DNA of 64,000 bases from Acanthaster planci (taxonomy: Eukaryota > Echinodermata > Asteroidea > Valvatida > Acanthasteridae), in assembly GCF_001949145.1 (NCBI RefSeq), contig NW_019091355.1, positions 556,083 to 620,082 on the forward strand, read 5' to 3'. Shown here piece after piece: positions 50,501 to 57,500 of the stretch. The notes under the pieces are model-generated. The model did no database searches. It had not been told where the DNA came from and saw nothing but the letters and a program-made list of their open reading frames with translations. Within the stretch, counting starts at the first letter, position 1; the number at the start of each line of letters is the position of its first letter. Made by a program: the position numbers and the translations under genes.

Positions 50501-52333
50501 AGAGAAGGACCAAAGGGATCCTTGGTAAGACAGCCTTGTTTACTTTTTTTAAAAATAAGCACCCAAATAATAGATTGTTTTAAAGGTCACCTGACTTTTG
50601 TGCCAAGACCTTGCAGGGAGGTCCCATAAAATATAAAACCTCTTCCTCACAACACTGAAAGATAGTCACATGTAACTACATGCACTGCGTTTCAAGTGAT
50701 CTTTTGCTGTTACAAGCTTATTTGCTGATTACCCTGGTAACATTTGGTAACATAACAGCCTGGCAAACATTTTCATGGTATTAGAAAAGCCATGAAAATA
50801 GAATTTGAAACAATGTTTTTCCACAATTGAAGATGAAGTTTTCTACCTAACCCACTCTTTTTTGTATTCTTTCCTTTTTTATCAGGGCCCACCTGGTCAT
50901 CAGGGCGAAAAGGTGAGGACTGTCATCCAGATTTTTTGATGTTTTCATGAGTATGGAGCATTAGTCTTTTCTTGAATACCTTTTCTTTTTGAGGTGACAT
51001 TGATAGTTATTTTTGTGTTCATGAAAAATGTAAATTGCATAAAACCTTCTTTGACTCTGAGTTGCTTGGTCATTTTCTCAATGTGTGGTTTTTGATTTCT
51101 TTCCTTTTTTGATGTTGTTCCTTGTGGTAAAAATTGTGCTTTTGGTAACGTTGTGACATGATTGTAGGGTTCACAAGGCATTCAGGGTGAGCCAGGCCCC
51201 AGGGGTGAAAAGGGTGATCGTGGATTAAGAGGAGAACAGGTAAATCTCTTTGAAGATCCAGCATAACAGATCTTCAATATTAGGCTTTGTTCTTATGCTA
51301 AACATCAGTCTGTGCTGTGAACTTCAAGTGTCCTTTGAATGAAGTTGTGTTGATGATTGAGTTAACATTTCATTCTTTCAATCTCTGTTCGTTTTTGTTC
51401 GTAGTGTTGCATGACTTTCTAAAGTCCTGTTCTCGTCGCTTATTGCTTGACTTTTATACCTGATTTTGAGCAGGACAATTCAGTTACAAATTAAAAGATT
51501 ATTAAAAACAATTTTCAGGAAAATTAAGAGACTGTACCATAGGGGCCTTATGACACAGTGTAATCTCAAACCGTAATCAATGTGATGTTACAAGTCTGTT
51601 TTTATTGTCAAATGTAGGGTTCCAAAGGAAAGAGAGGGAGGAAGGGGGTCAAAGGTCAACCTGGTGATCCAGGACCCCCTGGTCTGGATGCGCCAGTACC
51701 CGTGGTGAGTCTCCTGAGTGGATCTGATCTTCAGTGCTGTCCGAAGACCAAATGAGTGACGGCCAACAGACAAGTTGTGAGACACAAATGGGTGTGACAG
51801 GGGGGAGGGGCTTGGAGGGGTGTGGTTTTACGTGGGCATATGGCTAGGACCGATGGGGTTGAGTTGAAGGGTGTGATTGGGGCTTGAAGGGGAAGGGGCT
51901 GAGGCTTGAATGAAGGGAGTGGCTGAAAGGCAGGAAGGGGTTTTTTGATTGAGGGGTGTCATATGGGTTTGAAGGGCGTGTGATGAAATGAATGTAGAGA
52001 ATTGATGGTTGTGATGAAGTTTGAAGGAGTTGGCTTGGGTTAGGAGATACAAAGCCTGGCTGTGCATGGAAGTACTTTTGGTTAAAAGGGTGTGACTGGG
52101 TATAAAGGCATGTTATTTGGCAGATTTAGGAAGATTTATCTGGAACAGGTGTGAACCTTGATTGAGTAGTGTGGAAGTTGACTTACTTGGACAAGCAAGA
52201 ATTGGAGATAGCACTGAGGGTATGCCTGGAAGTTTCTTTTGTTTTATGCCTGACAAATTCAATTTTTCCCCTGGTATTACTGCAGGGTTCAAATGGGTTA
52301 CCGCTACCAGAATGCTGCTACTACCAACCTTAG
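32475..52333 (+). CDS. Transmembrane (MACIT, type XIII/XXIII/XXV-like) collagen, 30 exons visible, 5' part missing
   Basis: The visible exons encode a collagen chain of about 647 residues, predicted to trimerise as a membrane-anchored and possibly shed extracellular protein. Seen: 30 GT-AG exons join in frame into Gly-X-Y repeats. The repeats run 13 triplets, GI, 9 triplets, GV, 35 triplets, a 16-residue break (exon 11), 27 triplets, GTNAELLQ, 17 triplets, VSELGIMQ, 95 triplets, and then a 23-residue end. The only cysteines are the adjacent pair four residues before the C-terminus. Known from memory: vertebrate collagens XIII, XXIII and XXV end with GLDAPCP, then DGLP, then GCW; fibrillar chains instead end in a large COLFI domain, absent here. 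Inference: MACIT family. The cytoplasmic tail, membrane segment and first linker are not in the visible exons; exon 1 starts inside a Gly codon, so more exons lie 5'. Individual exons follow. Confidence 0.9.
32547..34489 (+). other. Collagen intron 1
   Basis: A 1.9-kb phase-1 intron. I saw no further Gly-X-Y exon or repeat in it. Its length depends on which donor of exon 1 is used. Confidence 0.7.
34490..34506 (+). CDS. Collagen exon 2, 17-nt microexon
   Basis: Seventeen bases between ctcttggcag and gtgagt. With the G carried over from exon 1 they read GST GFP, converting the phase-1 reading to phase 0 for the rest of the gene. The frame fit on both sides and two good splice sites are the evidence. 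Confidence 0.75.
34635..34781. repeat. Tandem repeat, 2.8 copies of a 53-bp unit
   Basis: Units start tttttgtcctttctgttgta at 34635, 34688 and 34741; the last is truncated after about 41 bp. The copies are nearly identical. The array lies in collagen intron 2, between the microexon and exon 3. Confidence 0.93.
34914..34955 (+). CDS. Collagen exon 3
   Basis: Phase 0-0, 42 nt, from tttccag to gtatgt. It reads [14 protein letters not shown]: one residue is missing from the fourth triplet, giving a G1G-type imperfection in the helix. Confidence 0.88.
35752..35895. repeat. Minisatellite, 4 copies of a 36-bp unit in collagen intron 3
   Basis: Units start ggcacctttgtagatgtaaa at 35752, 35788, 35824 and 35860, with one to three differences. 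Since 36 is divisible by 3, one frame is open throughout and reads [12 protein letters not shown] in each unit. The surrounding frame runs 35656-35907. No Gly-X-Y periodicity and no splice-site context, so I treat it as intronic repeat. Confidence 0.9.
36125..36265 (+). CDS. Collagen exon 4
   Basis: Phase 0-0, 141 nt, the largest exon. Eight triplets starting GPPGMPGPI are followed by a two-residue GV (second helix imperfection) and then six and more regular triplets ending GSKGDK. The acceptor is ccacttag and the donor gtgggg. Confidence 0.92.
36939..36965 (+). CDS. Collagen exon 5
   Basis: Phase 0-0, 27 nt, three triplets GDL GSP GRS, between cattccag and gtaagc. Confidence 0.88.
37145..37189 (+). 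CDS. Collagen exon 6
   Basis: Phase 0-0, 45 nt, five triplets from GYN GVP to GQK, between ctaatttag and gtaaga. Confidence 0.9.
37725..37778 (+). CDS. Collagen exon 7
   Basis: Phase 0-0, the classical 54-nt collagen exon with six triplets from GER GLS to GPM, between ccaaacag and gtaagc. Confidence 0.92.
38216..38242 (+). CDS. Collagen exon 8
   Basis: Phase 0-0, 27 nt, GPE GKR GEK, between tttggtag and gtaggc. Confidence 0.87.
38243..40254 (+). other. Collagen intron 8
   Basis: A 2.0-kb intron, the longest between visible exons. It contains a tacatgtacatg site (38577-38588) and a short gcct repeat near 38660. No additional collagen exon was seen. Confidence 0.75.
40255..40290 (+). CDS. 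Collagen exon 9
   Basis: Phase 0-0, 36 nt, an internally duplicated [12 protein letters not shown], between aaaatag and gtaggt. It is highly charged and has no proline. Confidence 0.88.
40544..40579 (+). CDS. Collagen exon 10
   Basis: Phase 0-0, 36 nt, [12 protein letters not shown], between tctttcag and gtgagt. Confidence 0.88.
40967..41041 (+). CDS. Collagen exon 11 with non-collagenous interruption
   Basis: Phase 0-0, 75 nt, between tattgcag and gtaaaa. Three triplets (GPV GPP GPP) lead into [16 protein letters not shown], the longest break in the helix and the end of the second collagenous block. Vertebrate MACITs carry NC domains at comparable places, some with Y-N/D and ITTL-like motifs in my recollection; the resemblance here is weak. 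Upstream pyrimidines and the frame-preserving joins support the exon. Confidence 0.87.
41386..41520 (+). CDS. Collagen exon 12
   Basis: Phase 0-0, 135 nt, 15 regular triplets from GEK GDP to GPL, opening the collagenous block after the exon 11 break. It contains an N-G-T sequon (ING TNG) and two GRD triplets. Acceptor tttgcag, donor gtgagt. Confidence 0.94.
41521..42651 (+). other. Collagen intron 12
   Basis: A 1.1-kb AT-rich intron with no feature apart from another acatgtac site near 41690. Confidence 0.75.
42652..42696 (+). CDS. Collagen exon 13
   Basis: Phase 0-0, 45 nt, [15 protein letters not shown], between tttttcag and gtgagt. Confidence 0.92.
43068..43112 (+). CDS. Collagen exon 14
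   Basis: Phase 0-0, 45 nt, [15 protein letters not shown], between cttttacag and gtgaga. Confidence 0.92.
43500..43604 (+). CDS. Collagen exon 15 with interruption
   Basis: Phase 0-0, 105 nt, between gtgttcag and gtaaac. GEK GDM is followed by the break GTNAELLQ, then seven triplets from GPP GPV to GMK. The break ends in a sequence that itself looks like an acceptor (ctgttgcag at 43541); using it would drop exactly 14 codons in frame. Confidence 0.92.
44019..44081 (+). CDS. Collagen exon 16
   Basis: Phase 0-0, 63 nt, seven triplets from GAA GEP to GPQ, between cttctccag and gtaaga. Confidence 0.93.
44341..44391 (+). CDS. Collagen exon 17 with interruption
   Basis: Phase 0-0, 51 nt. GQK GNA GPI is followed by VSELGIMQ, which closes the third main collagenous block. 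The donor gtgaga is good; the acceptor tgtgaag has a weaker pyrimidine tract than its neighbours. Confidence 0.85.
44653..44715 (+). CDS. Collagen exon 18
   Basis: Phase 0-0, 63 nt, seven triplets, opening the 95-triplet C-terminal block. It includes GLPGER, the form of a vertebrate integrin-recognition hexapeptide when the proline is hydroxylated. Acceptor ctttgcag, donor gtaaga. Confidence 0.93.
45613..45675 (+). CDS. Collagen exon 19, strongly basic
   Basis: Phase 0-0, 63 nt, seven triplets [21 protein letters not shown]. Seven of the 21 residues are Arg or Lys and none is acidic. The RGKR string fits the R-X-K/R-R furin pattern but lies in a triple helix, so a heparin-binding role is at least as likely. 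Acceptor ttctctag, donor gtacgt. Confidence 0.92.
45676..47670 (+). other. Collagen intron 19
   Basis: A 2.0-kb AT-rich intron between the basic exon 19 and exon 20. No further Gly-X-Y exon, gene on the opposite strand or repeat array was seen. Confidence 0.75.
47671..47778 (+). CDS. Collagen exon 20
   Basis: Phase 0-0, 108 nt (2x54), 12 triplets from GLN GTA to GGK, with an N-G-T sequon at the start. It follows the second-longest intron of the visible gene. Acceptor tttctcag, donor gtatga. Confidence 0.94.
48071..48133 (+). CDS. Collagen exon 21
   Basis: Phase 0-0, 63 nt, seven triplets from GDR GEN to GPQ, between ttcctgtag and gtagaa. Confidence 0.92.
48550..48657 (+). CDS. Collagen exon 22
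   Basis: Phase 0-0, 108 nt, 12 triplets from GEK GMM to GLT, between ataaaacag and gtaggt. Confidence 0.94.
48837..48908 (+). CDS. Collagen exon 23
   Basis: Phase 0-0, 72 nt, eight triplets from GEK GEK to GLE, between gtttctag and gtacac. Confidence 0.93.
49384..49491 (+). CDS. Collagen exon 24
   Basis: Phase 0-0, 108 nt, 12 triplets from GLK GTV to GPA, between ttgttatag and gtatgt. Confidence 0.94.
50196..50249 (+). CDS. Collagen exon 25
   Basis: Phase 0-0, 54 nt, six triplets from GNK GET to GAM, between ttctgcag and gtaagc. Confidence 0.93.
50471..50524 (+). CDS. Collagen exon 26
   Basis: Phase 0-0, 54 nt, six triplets from GPA GEP to GSL, between tgtgacag and gtaaga. Confidence 0.93.
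50886..50912 (+). CDS. Collagen exon 27
   Basis: Phase 0-0, 27 nt, GPP GHQ GEK, between ttttatcag and gtgagg. Confidence 0.9.
51168..51239 (+). CDS. Collagen exon 28
   Basis: Phase 0-0, 72 nt, eight charged triplets from GSQ GIQ to GEQ, between gattgtag and gtaaat. Confidence 0.93.
51618..51704 (+). CDS. Collagen exon 29, end of helix and start of C-terminal cap
   Basis: Phase 0-0, 87 nt, between aaatgtag and gtgagt. Seven triplets begin with the basic [13 protein letters not shown] and end GPP, followed by [13 protein letters not shown] is the hallmark that, as I recall it, opens the C-terminal cap of vertebrate collagens XIII, XXIII and XXV, where the next residues are Cys-Pro. Here the Cys position holds Val. 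Confidence 0.94.
51705..52285 (+). other. Collagen last intron, G-rich and repetitive in part
   Basis: About 51785-52030 is dominated by short G-rich words such as ggggtgtg, gcttgaagggg and gaagggtgtg, which look like a degenerate minisatellite. Coding resumes at the terminal exon. Confidence 0.6.
52286..52333 (+). CDS. Collagen terminal exon
   Basis: Acceptor tattactgcag, then [15 protein letters not shown] and a TAG stop at 52331-52333. GxNGLPLP corresponds to GxDGLPxP of vertebrate MACITs. The usual Gly-Cys-Trp end is replaced by Glu-Cys-Cys-Tyr-Tyr. The paired cysteines are the only ones in the visible chain and are the obvious candidates for interchain disulfides. Confidence 0.88.
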   Translation, partial: GSNGLPLPECCYYQP

Positions 52334-52485
52334 AGGTCTCGAAATGTTTAGTCTGACATGAGGGCGCTGTTCAGCACCATACCAACTTATGGAACACCAG
52401 GCTGGTTCCTGCCATGTCATTTTTAGTACTACACTGTATGGATATGTACATATAGCAGATTTATAAGGGGAAAAAAAGAAACAAA

Positions 52486-52491
52486 AATAAA
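52486..52491 (+). other. Polyadenylation signal AATAAA (first)
   Basis: Canonical hexamer 153 nt after the collagen stop, in A-rich sequence. Confidence 0.55.
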
Positions 52492-52504
52492 CAGAAATAC
52501 TTAT

Positions 52505-52510
52505 AATAAA
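52505..52510 (+). other. Polyadenylation signal AATAAA (second)
   Basis: Second canonical hexamer, followed by a T-rich and then GT-rich stretch of the kind found downstream of cleavage sites. It is the best candidate for the main 3' end. Confidence 0.6.
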
Positions 52511-53327
52511 AAGTTTATATATTTTTTATTGTATTCTATTTGGGGAAGAGTGTCTGCATGAGAAATGTGCGGGTCATTGTCTGGGGAATGTGCGTAACAT
52601 TTGAAACTAAGGGCCACATCGTCTCATCCAAGGAGCACTGACAGAATACAAAGTTTTTCTGGTTCCTGACATGATATTTTTCTGTATGAAAGGTGGAAAT
52701 GTTTCTATAAAAGGTGCTTTAATTTCGCAAAGTAACTTCCGGTAAACCTACATACTTTATATGGCTCTTTGTGTTGTGGCTCTACAAATACATGGCATAA
52801 TGCCAAATCCTGTCTCTTTTTGGTCAAGACGAGACACTCTTCATCTTCACGTTGCGTCTTCCCCAAACTTTGCAGGACGGGGAAATTTACCGATATTCAT
52901 GCACGACTTTGTGATTCATAATTATACTGGGTTGCATAAAGTAGCCTCGTGTACCACATCTACTTTAGCCTGCATACTCTGTGCTACTGCCCAATCACAT
53001 TGTAATTGGAAATTTAACTCTTCATGTTGAAAGACTGGGACAAGGAAATTTGCTTGAAATTTAATTGGCTTATGGAAATGTTAAGTTGGATGTGATTTCT
53101 AGTTTATTTTCCTTCCATGTCTTCAGTGAGAAGTATTTGTTGTCTGTTTCTTGGAGAGGGGTTGTCAATCAAACTTTCATGATCCCTTTCAAGGCATGCC
53201 TTGATATTTTTCAGATAAGTGAGCTAATTTCCTTTTTATTTAAACTTTAAAATGCTCCTCGAGCAGCTCTTTTTATATCTGGAATATGTTTTACTGTCGT
53301 TAGCTCGTGTTGTATACTAGTTTTGTA

Positions 53328-53333
53328 AATAAA
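53328..53333 (+). other. Possible distal polyadenylation signal
   Basis: AATAAA about 1 kb after the collagen stop. It would end an extended 3' UTR if the proximal signals are bypassed. 52531-53327 otherwise shows no coding feature. Confidence 0.3.
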
Positions 53334-53339
53334 AGTACA

Positions 53340-56300
53340 GTTAAACCATCACCGTATATTTCATTTTTATTGGCTGAAATTCATAATGAATATGTACAAA
53401 GGACATTACAGCATTTGATTGGACACTGACAATGAATATGCATTTGTATTGGAATGTATGCATGCTATACAGTGTAGCTTTTGCGATATTGCGGAATGAA
53501 TAATCATAATCGTTACTGGTTCTTCTAAATGAAGCCTTCCATATACGGTTATAATTCAATGGGCTAATTCGGTATTTCAACAGCAACATGTCCAGAATGA
53601 AACGCGCCCGAGGTCATTCGGGAACAGAATTACACGCGCACGATGTCTGTCCTATCAGCGCCGTCCGAAACGCGACTCGTACTCGCAAGCGTGGTTTACT
53701 CTCAACTGACCTAGCCTTTTTGAATTACCGAATCGGCAGTCATTTTTAAGCTGTACATATTTATGCACGATTGTTTTTAAAAGGAGTATCCGTTGAAAAG
53801 ATATTTGTTTGACGAAAACTCTGAAATGCTGTTTTCAGTCATGCAATTGTAGTCGTAAATAATATAAATAGTCAAATAGCCATTACTGTCCATTTATTTA
53901 TTTGTTTTATTTAAAGATTGCCTTGGTTTAGAACTTTTACCGTGCTTTTGTGTTATATTTGTATCGTATTGCCTTGTCTGGTATTACTGTTGGTGTTCTA
54001 TTGAAAAATAGTGAAGTTGAGAATGTTATCGCATGACTTTTAAATGTTGCTGTGACATGAAACTGTTCTGGAAAAGTAACAAAGTAAGAGGAAGTCAGTG
54101 ACTGTCAGGTTCGATTGTGGGCGGTTTTGATTAATTTTCGTACTGATTTCAGCTGATTTTGTCATGAGTGAAAGATTTTTTTCCCCAGTGGCGCTGACAC
54201 TGCCCATAAATTTTTTTCTTGTTTCTTGTTCATCAAATGATTTTTTCTCAGTCATTTTGTTGAATTCTTGTCCCTTTAATTGCGTGTATTGCAGTGTCAA
54301 ACGGAGGAATCATGCAGTTGTGGACGATTTTTCAATTTTGAAAAGGTCAAAGTTTAAAATCAACTCCACCGTGACTTAAAATTTGACGGATGAATCTGTG
54401 ATCTTTTGATTATGTCCTCCTATGATACTGTGTTTAAATCACCCAGATAACAATATTTTTGTATTTGAATTATGCACCAGTAAACCTAAAATGGAATAAT
54501 GAGGGGCTGCATTGCAGAAATCGCTTGCCCAAGGTGCTTCTTGTAATAATAGACTTGAAAGATATTAGTGCGTATCTAAATCATTTTTGAGGACATTGAG
54601 TAAAGTGTTAACTCAATTCAGTCGGTGTCTTTGTGAGTTGGAAGAGACATCGCAATTTTACTTCTTTTTGAAGCGACAATCATTGATTACTCCATCAAAG
54701 GTGACTGTCTTTTCCCACACTCTGCCTTAAGTTTGATATTATGCATGTCAGCACCTGTTTCGTGACGTCACAAAATCTTAGCTCATGTATTTTACGTGTA
54801 AATTATGTAAAGATACTGCATTATGAAAGGACGTCACCCTTGTGCCATAGAGTGTCTGATGTGCATGCATTCAGCTAGCTGGTAAGAACAAAATGCTAAG
54901 CGAAAGTTGGCACCTTGTATAACTTTCCTATCTGGAAATTTTGGAGTGGCAGAAATTTGACGGAGCTACCAAGTACAGATATTTGCTAAGGACTGTGCAT
55001 GTTTTGCATAGCAACGAAACTAAATTCCGAAATTCCGCGCGATGTGTAGGCCTGTTGTTTGTGGCTGATCTCATTGTTGCGTTTTCAGAATGAAACAGGC
55101 TGGAAATACGGTGATGAATAGAGATCAGACTGAAATGGTCGGACATAGGGAGTTCGTTTCTGTCTGTTGAAAACGCCGAGGCTTGTATTTAGATGAGGGG
55201 AAATTAAACGTTCTAGTGTGTTTGATTTCAGTGTTGTCTTTAATACACGTGGGAATCTTTTGGACATTACAGCAGAAAAGTTTGAGTGGGTTGGCGTTTT
55301 TTGAATATAACTGAATGCATGAACTACATCACGGTCATCAGATGTTGCTTTCTCAAGAAATATCAAAAACACCAAATTTTCTTTTAATTTCTTGACGTCG
55401 GTCTAAAATAAAATGTAACACTCTACTTTCAAGTTGAGCAATTTTCTTTAAGCGAAAGGTCCTATTGTTTGAGACGAGGAGTAATTTATTTAATAATTAG
55501 GTTTTGTAAATGACTTTAACTGTAAAGCTTTGTCATAAGCTAGACTTCCATTTTGTTTATTTGAATATTCTGTAGATAGCATACGTTCCGTCATGAAGTA
55601 TGCAAATAAGCTATAAGATTATGCAAATTACATATTTTACATATTTATAAGGTGCTCACGAATGATGTATTTGCTGAATGTTTTATCTTGCCTAAGTCAG
55701 TTTATTACCTCATTGGCGAGAATCGACCTGTAAAATCAAATAAATGTTGATGAGGGTTCATCATCATAATGTACATAATTATGTGCACTGTGTGGTTTAT
55801 ACTTTACCGTTTCCTAATCAGATTATTTTTATATCAATTTGTTTTGCGTTCTTTTTTGGGCGGGGGGAAGGTGTGGCAAAAGTTTCTCGTAAGTGAAGAC
55901 GTATATTATTTGTATCGAAATAAACATTTAGAAAGTTACATGCATTTTTACGGCAGAATTCGTGATCAGAGGAAGGGGAGTATGCGTGTCCCCCACTTTT
56001 TGACTGGTGATGGGCGTGGCCTGTTGAATCATCACCTCTCTTTAAAAAAGGTAGAAAAAAGGTAGATTGCGAAGAATATATTGGACTTCCCCTACAACAA
56101 AAAATGTACTTAATAGCACTAAAAACGGACAACAATTTTTAAAAAGCTACAAATATGCCGTTTTAATGTAAGATTCTGCAGGAATGTTCGTGTACACACT
56201 GCAATAAAGATATACGTCTGTCATGAACGTCACTCCCATATTGTGTCATGGTGTCAGAACCCCACCCTCTAATTTCCATAACTTTGGAAGTCAACCCCCC

Positions 56301-56395
56301 CCCCCAACAATTTCCATCATAGTTCCAGCACAGAATTTACGCCACTGCCTTAACATGCAAAAAAAAGTGGATAAAAGGCGCGTACACACGTGCTC
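53340..56395. other. Region downstream of the collagen with no recognised gene
   Basis: AT-rich DNA without coding exons that I can support. The exception in composition is about 53600-53710, where CpG dinucleotides cluster (cgcgcccgaggtcattcggg and gcgccgtccgaaacgcgact). Confidence 0.6.
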
Positions 56396-56415
56396 TAGCC
56401 TTCTTTTCAAATTTT

Positions 56416-56426
56416 GCGCGCATGCG
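56416..56426. promoter_or_regulatory. NRF1-like palindrome gcgcgcatgcg
   Basis: Close to the NRF1 consensus TGCGCATGCGC, in a locally CpG-rich stretch (56375-56470) and about 350 bp 5' of the ATG of the proposed small gene. In animals this motif marks promoters of many housekeeping and mitochondrial genes. The assignment rests on motif match alone. Confidence 0.35.
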
Positions 56427-56769
56427 TTGTCTTCATGGTTGTTTTCGTCATGGCGCTCCTGCTGTAACATACGGTGTAGTTGGATTATTTTAAGCCTGAA
56501 ATTTCTCGTTTTTCCGTTGTACATCCTGTCGTGTAGACCAGCTCATGTTGTTTTACAAAGCTCAAAGAAGTGCTCTCGCCTGGCATTTTTCAACTACGGA
56601 GATTTAAAGAGGGGTTTTAAGTAGGTACACGAAACTGGAATCTGCTGCGGTTGCACATTTAATGCGTATATTGACAGTACGATGTACATGCACAGTGTAT
56701 GTTGCGAGGACATAAGGAATGGTTGTGTTACATGTATTTCGCCAAATCTAGCATAAAGTTGTCAACGCC

Positions 56770-56794
56770 ATGACTATCCGTCAGTTTTGTCAAG
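56770..56794 (+). CDS. Possible first coding exon of a small gene
   Basis: ATG followed by eight further codon starts (MTIRQFCQ plus one base) up to a strong donor gtgagt, leaving phase 1. Joined to the exon at 62422 it reads on in frame through a Gly codon. The start lies downstream of a CpG-rich stretch with an NRF1-like motif. This is a hypothesis: the exon is short and the intron would be 5.6 kb long. Confidence 0.3.
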
Positions 56795-57030
56795 GTGAGT
56801 ACTGTTTCATTCAGTTTTGGGCTCAGCTTTCAACGGTGTGGGGTTCTGCAAGTTCTGACTCGTTTGGAAACATCATTTTTATAGAAATGTAAAGTGTTGA
56901 AAATTGGTGATGTTTGCTTATTCCAGCTAGCTACGTTAATGCATCAACTTCATATACGTAATTCCAAATTCCCGAAATCCATCTGCTGAATGTTCACCAA
57001 AAAAAACCACCCCAAAATGTAAATATTCCT

Positions 57031-57500
57031 CCCCGCCTTACTAGACACTGTTCAGACTATTACTACAGCTCTTCATGTACTAAGCTGGCTGCTAGTACAG
57101 TTGGGCATGAAGGCCCTCAACTATGGAACTCACTGGATCTCTCATTAAAAAAAGTTTGCAGTCGATCTTTAATCATACACAATTATAAAAATCACTTAGT
57201 GAATGATTGCCTGTAAATTAATCATCCATTAACCCTGACAGTCCCAAATCCTCCAATTTCAATACGATTTTACATACACCCTAGGGGGTTAGGGTTAACA
57301 GGTTTTACTGGTTACGCTCTGTCCCATGTAATTTCTGCTATGTTTACATGTGTGTGTTTGTAGTTGTTATTTAATTTAATTCCTTGGGCCCATTACGAGA
57401 CAAGCCCTGCTTTTTAGAGGCCTCGTCCAAATTTTATTGCAGTAATTCTGTGATATTTATCGCATTGCTACGTGGAGAAATAAACAAGATTGATTGATAC
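57031..57500 (+). mobile_element. Non-LTR retrotransposon, 5'-truncated 3' end
   Basis: An open frame of 62 codons, including the stop (57031-57216), ends with EGPQLWNSLDLSL, then a run of basic and hydrophobic residues and NDCL-stop. This is the usual C-terminus of LINE-type reverse transcriptases (GP-LWN-LP, then SF-K-LK). About 280 bp of 3' UTR follows, including gcccattacgagacaagccc, ending in ataaacaagattgattgat. The polymerase core is absent, so the copy is dead. A CR1/L2-like clade is plausible but unproven. Confidence 0.7.
57226..57300. repeat. Short inverted-repeat segment (ttaaccctgacagtcc / ggttagggttaaca)
   Basis: The left end ccattaaccctgacagtcc and the right end gggttagggttaaca are partly complementary, and the left end matches the element at 61754. 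It lies inside the 3' part of the retrotransposon fragment, so it may be an insertion there or part of that family's 3' UTR. Confidence 0.45.

Larger units (their letters stand above)
52334..52530 (+). other. Probable 3' UTR of the collagen gene
   Basis: Non-coding sequence after the TAG stop, running to two AATAAA hexamers. The 3' end is inferred to be 10-30 nt past the second hexamer; T- and GT-rich sequence follows. Longer forms ending at later signals are possible. Confidence 0.6.

Noticed and set aside
51705-51757. Alternative C-terminus by reading through the donor of exon 29 ([15 protein letters not shown]-stop).
   Set aside because: The donor is strong and the spliced terminal exon matches the family signature; read-through would only matter with intron retention.
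56223-56357. Possible third hAT-like element, from the right-hand end tttacgccactg.
   Set aside because: No matching left terminus or target duplication could be found.
56223-56624. 133-codon open frame.
   Set aside because: It runs across C homopolymers and a repeat-like end (ttacgccactg) and shows no protein-like composition or splice context.
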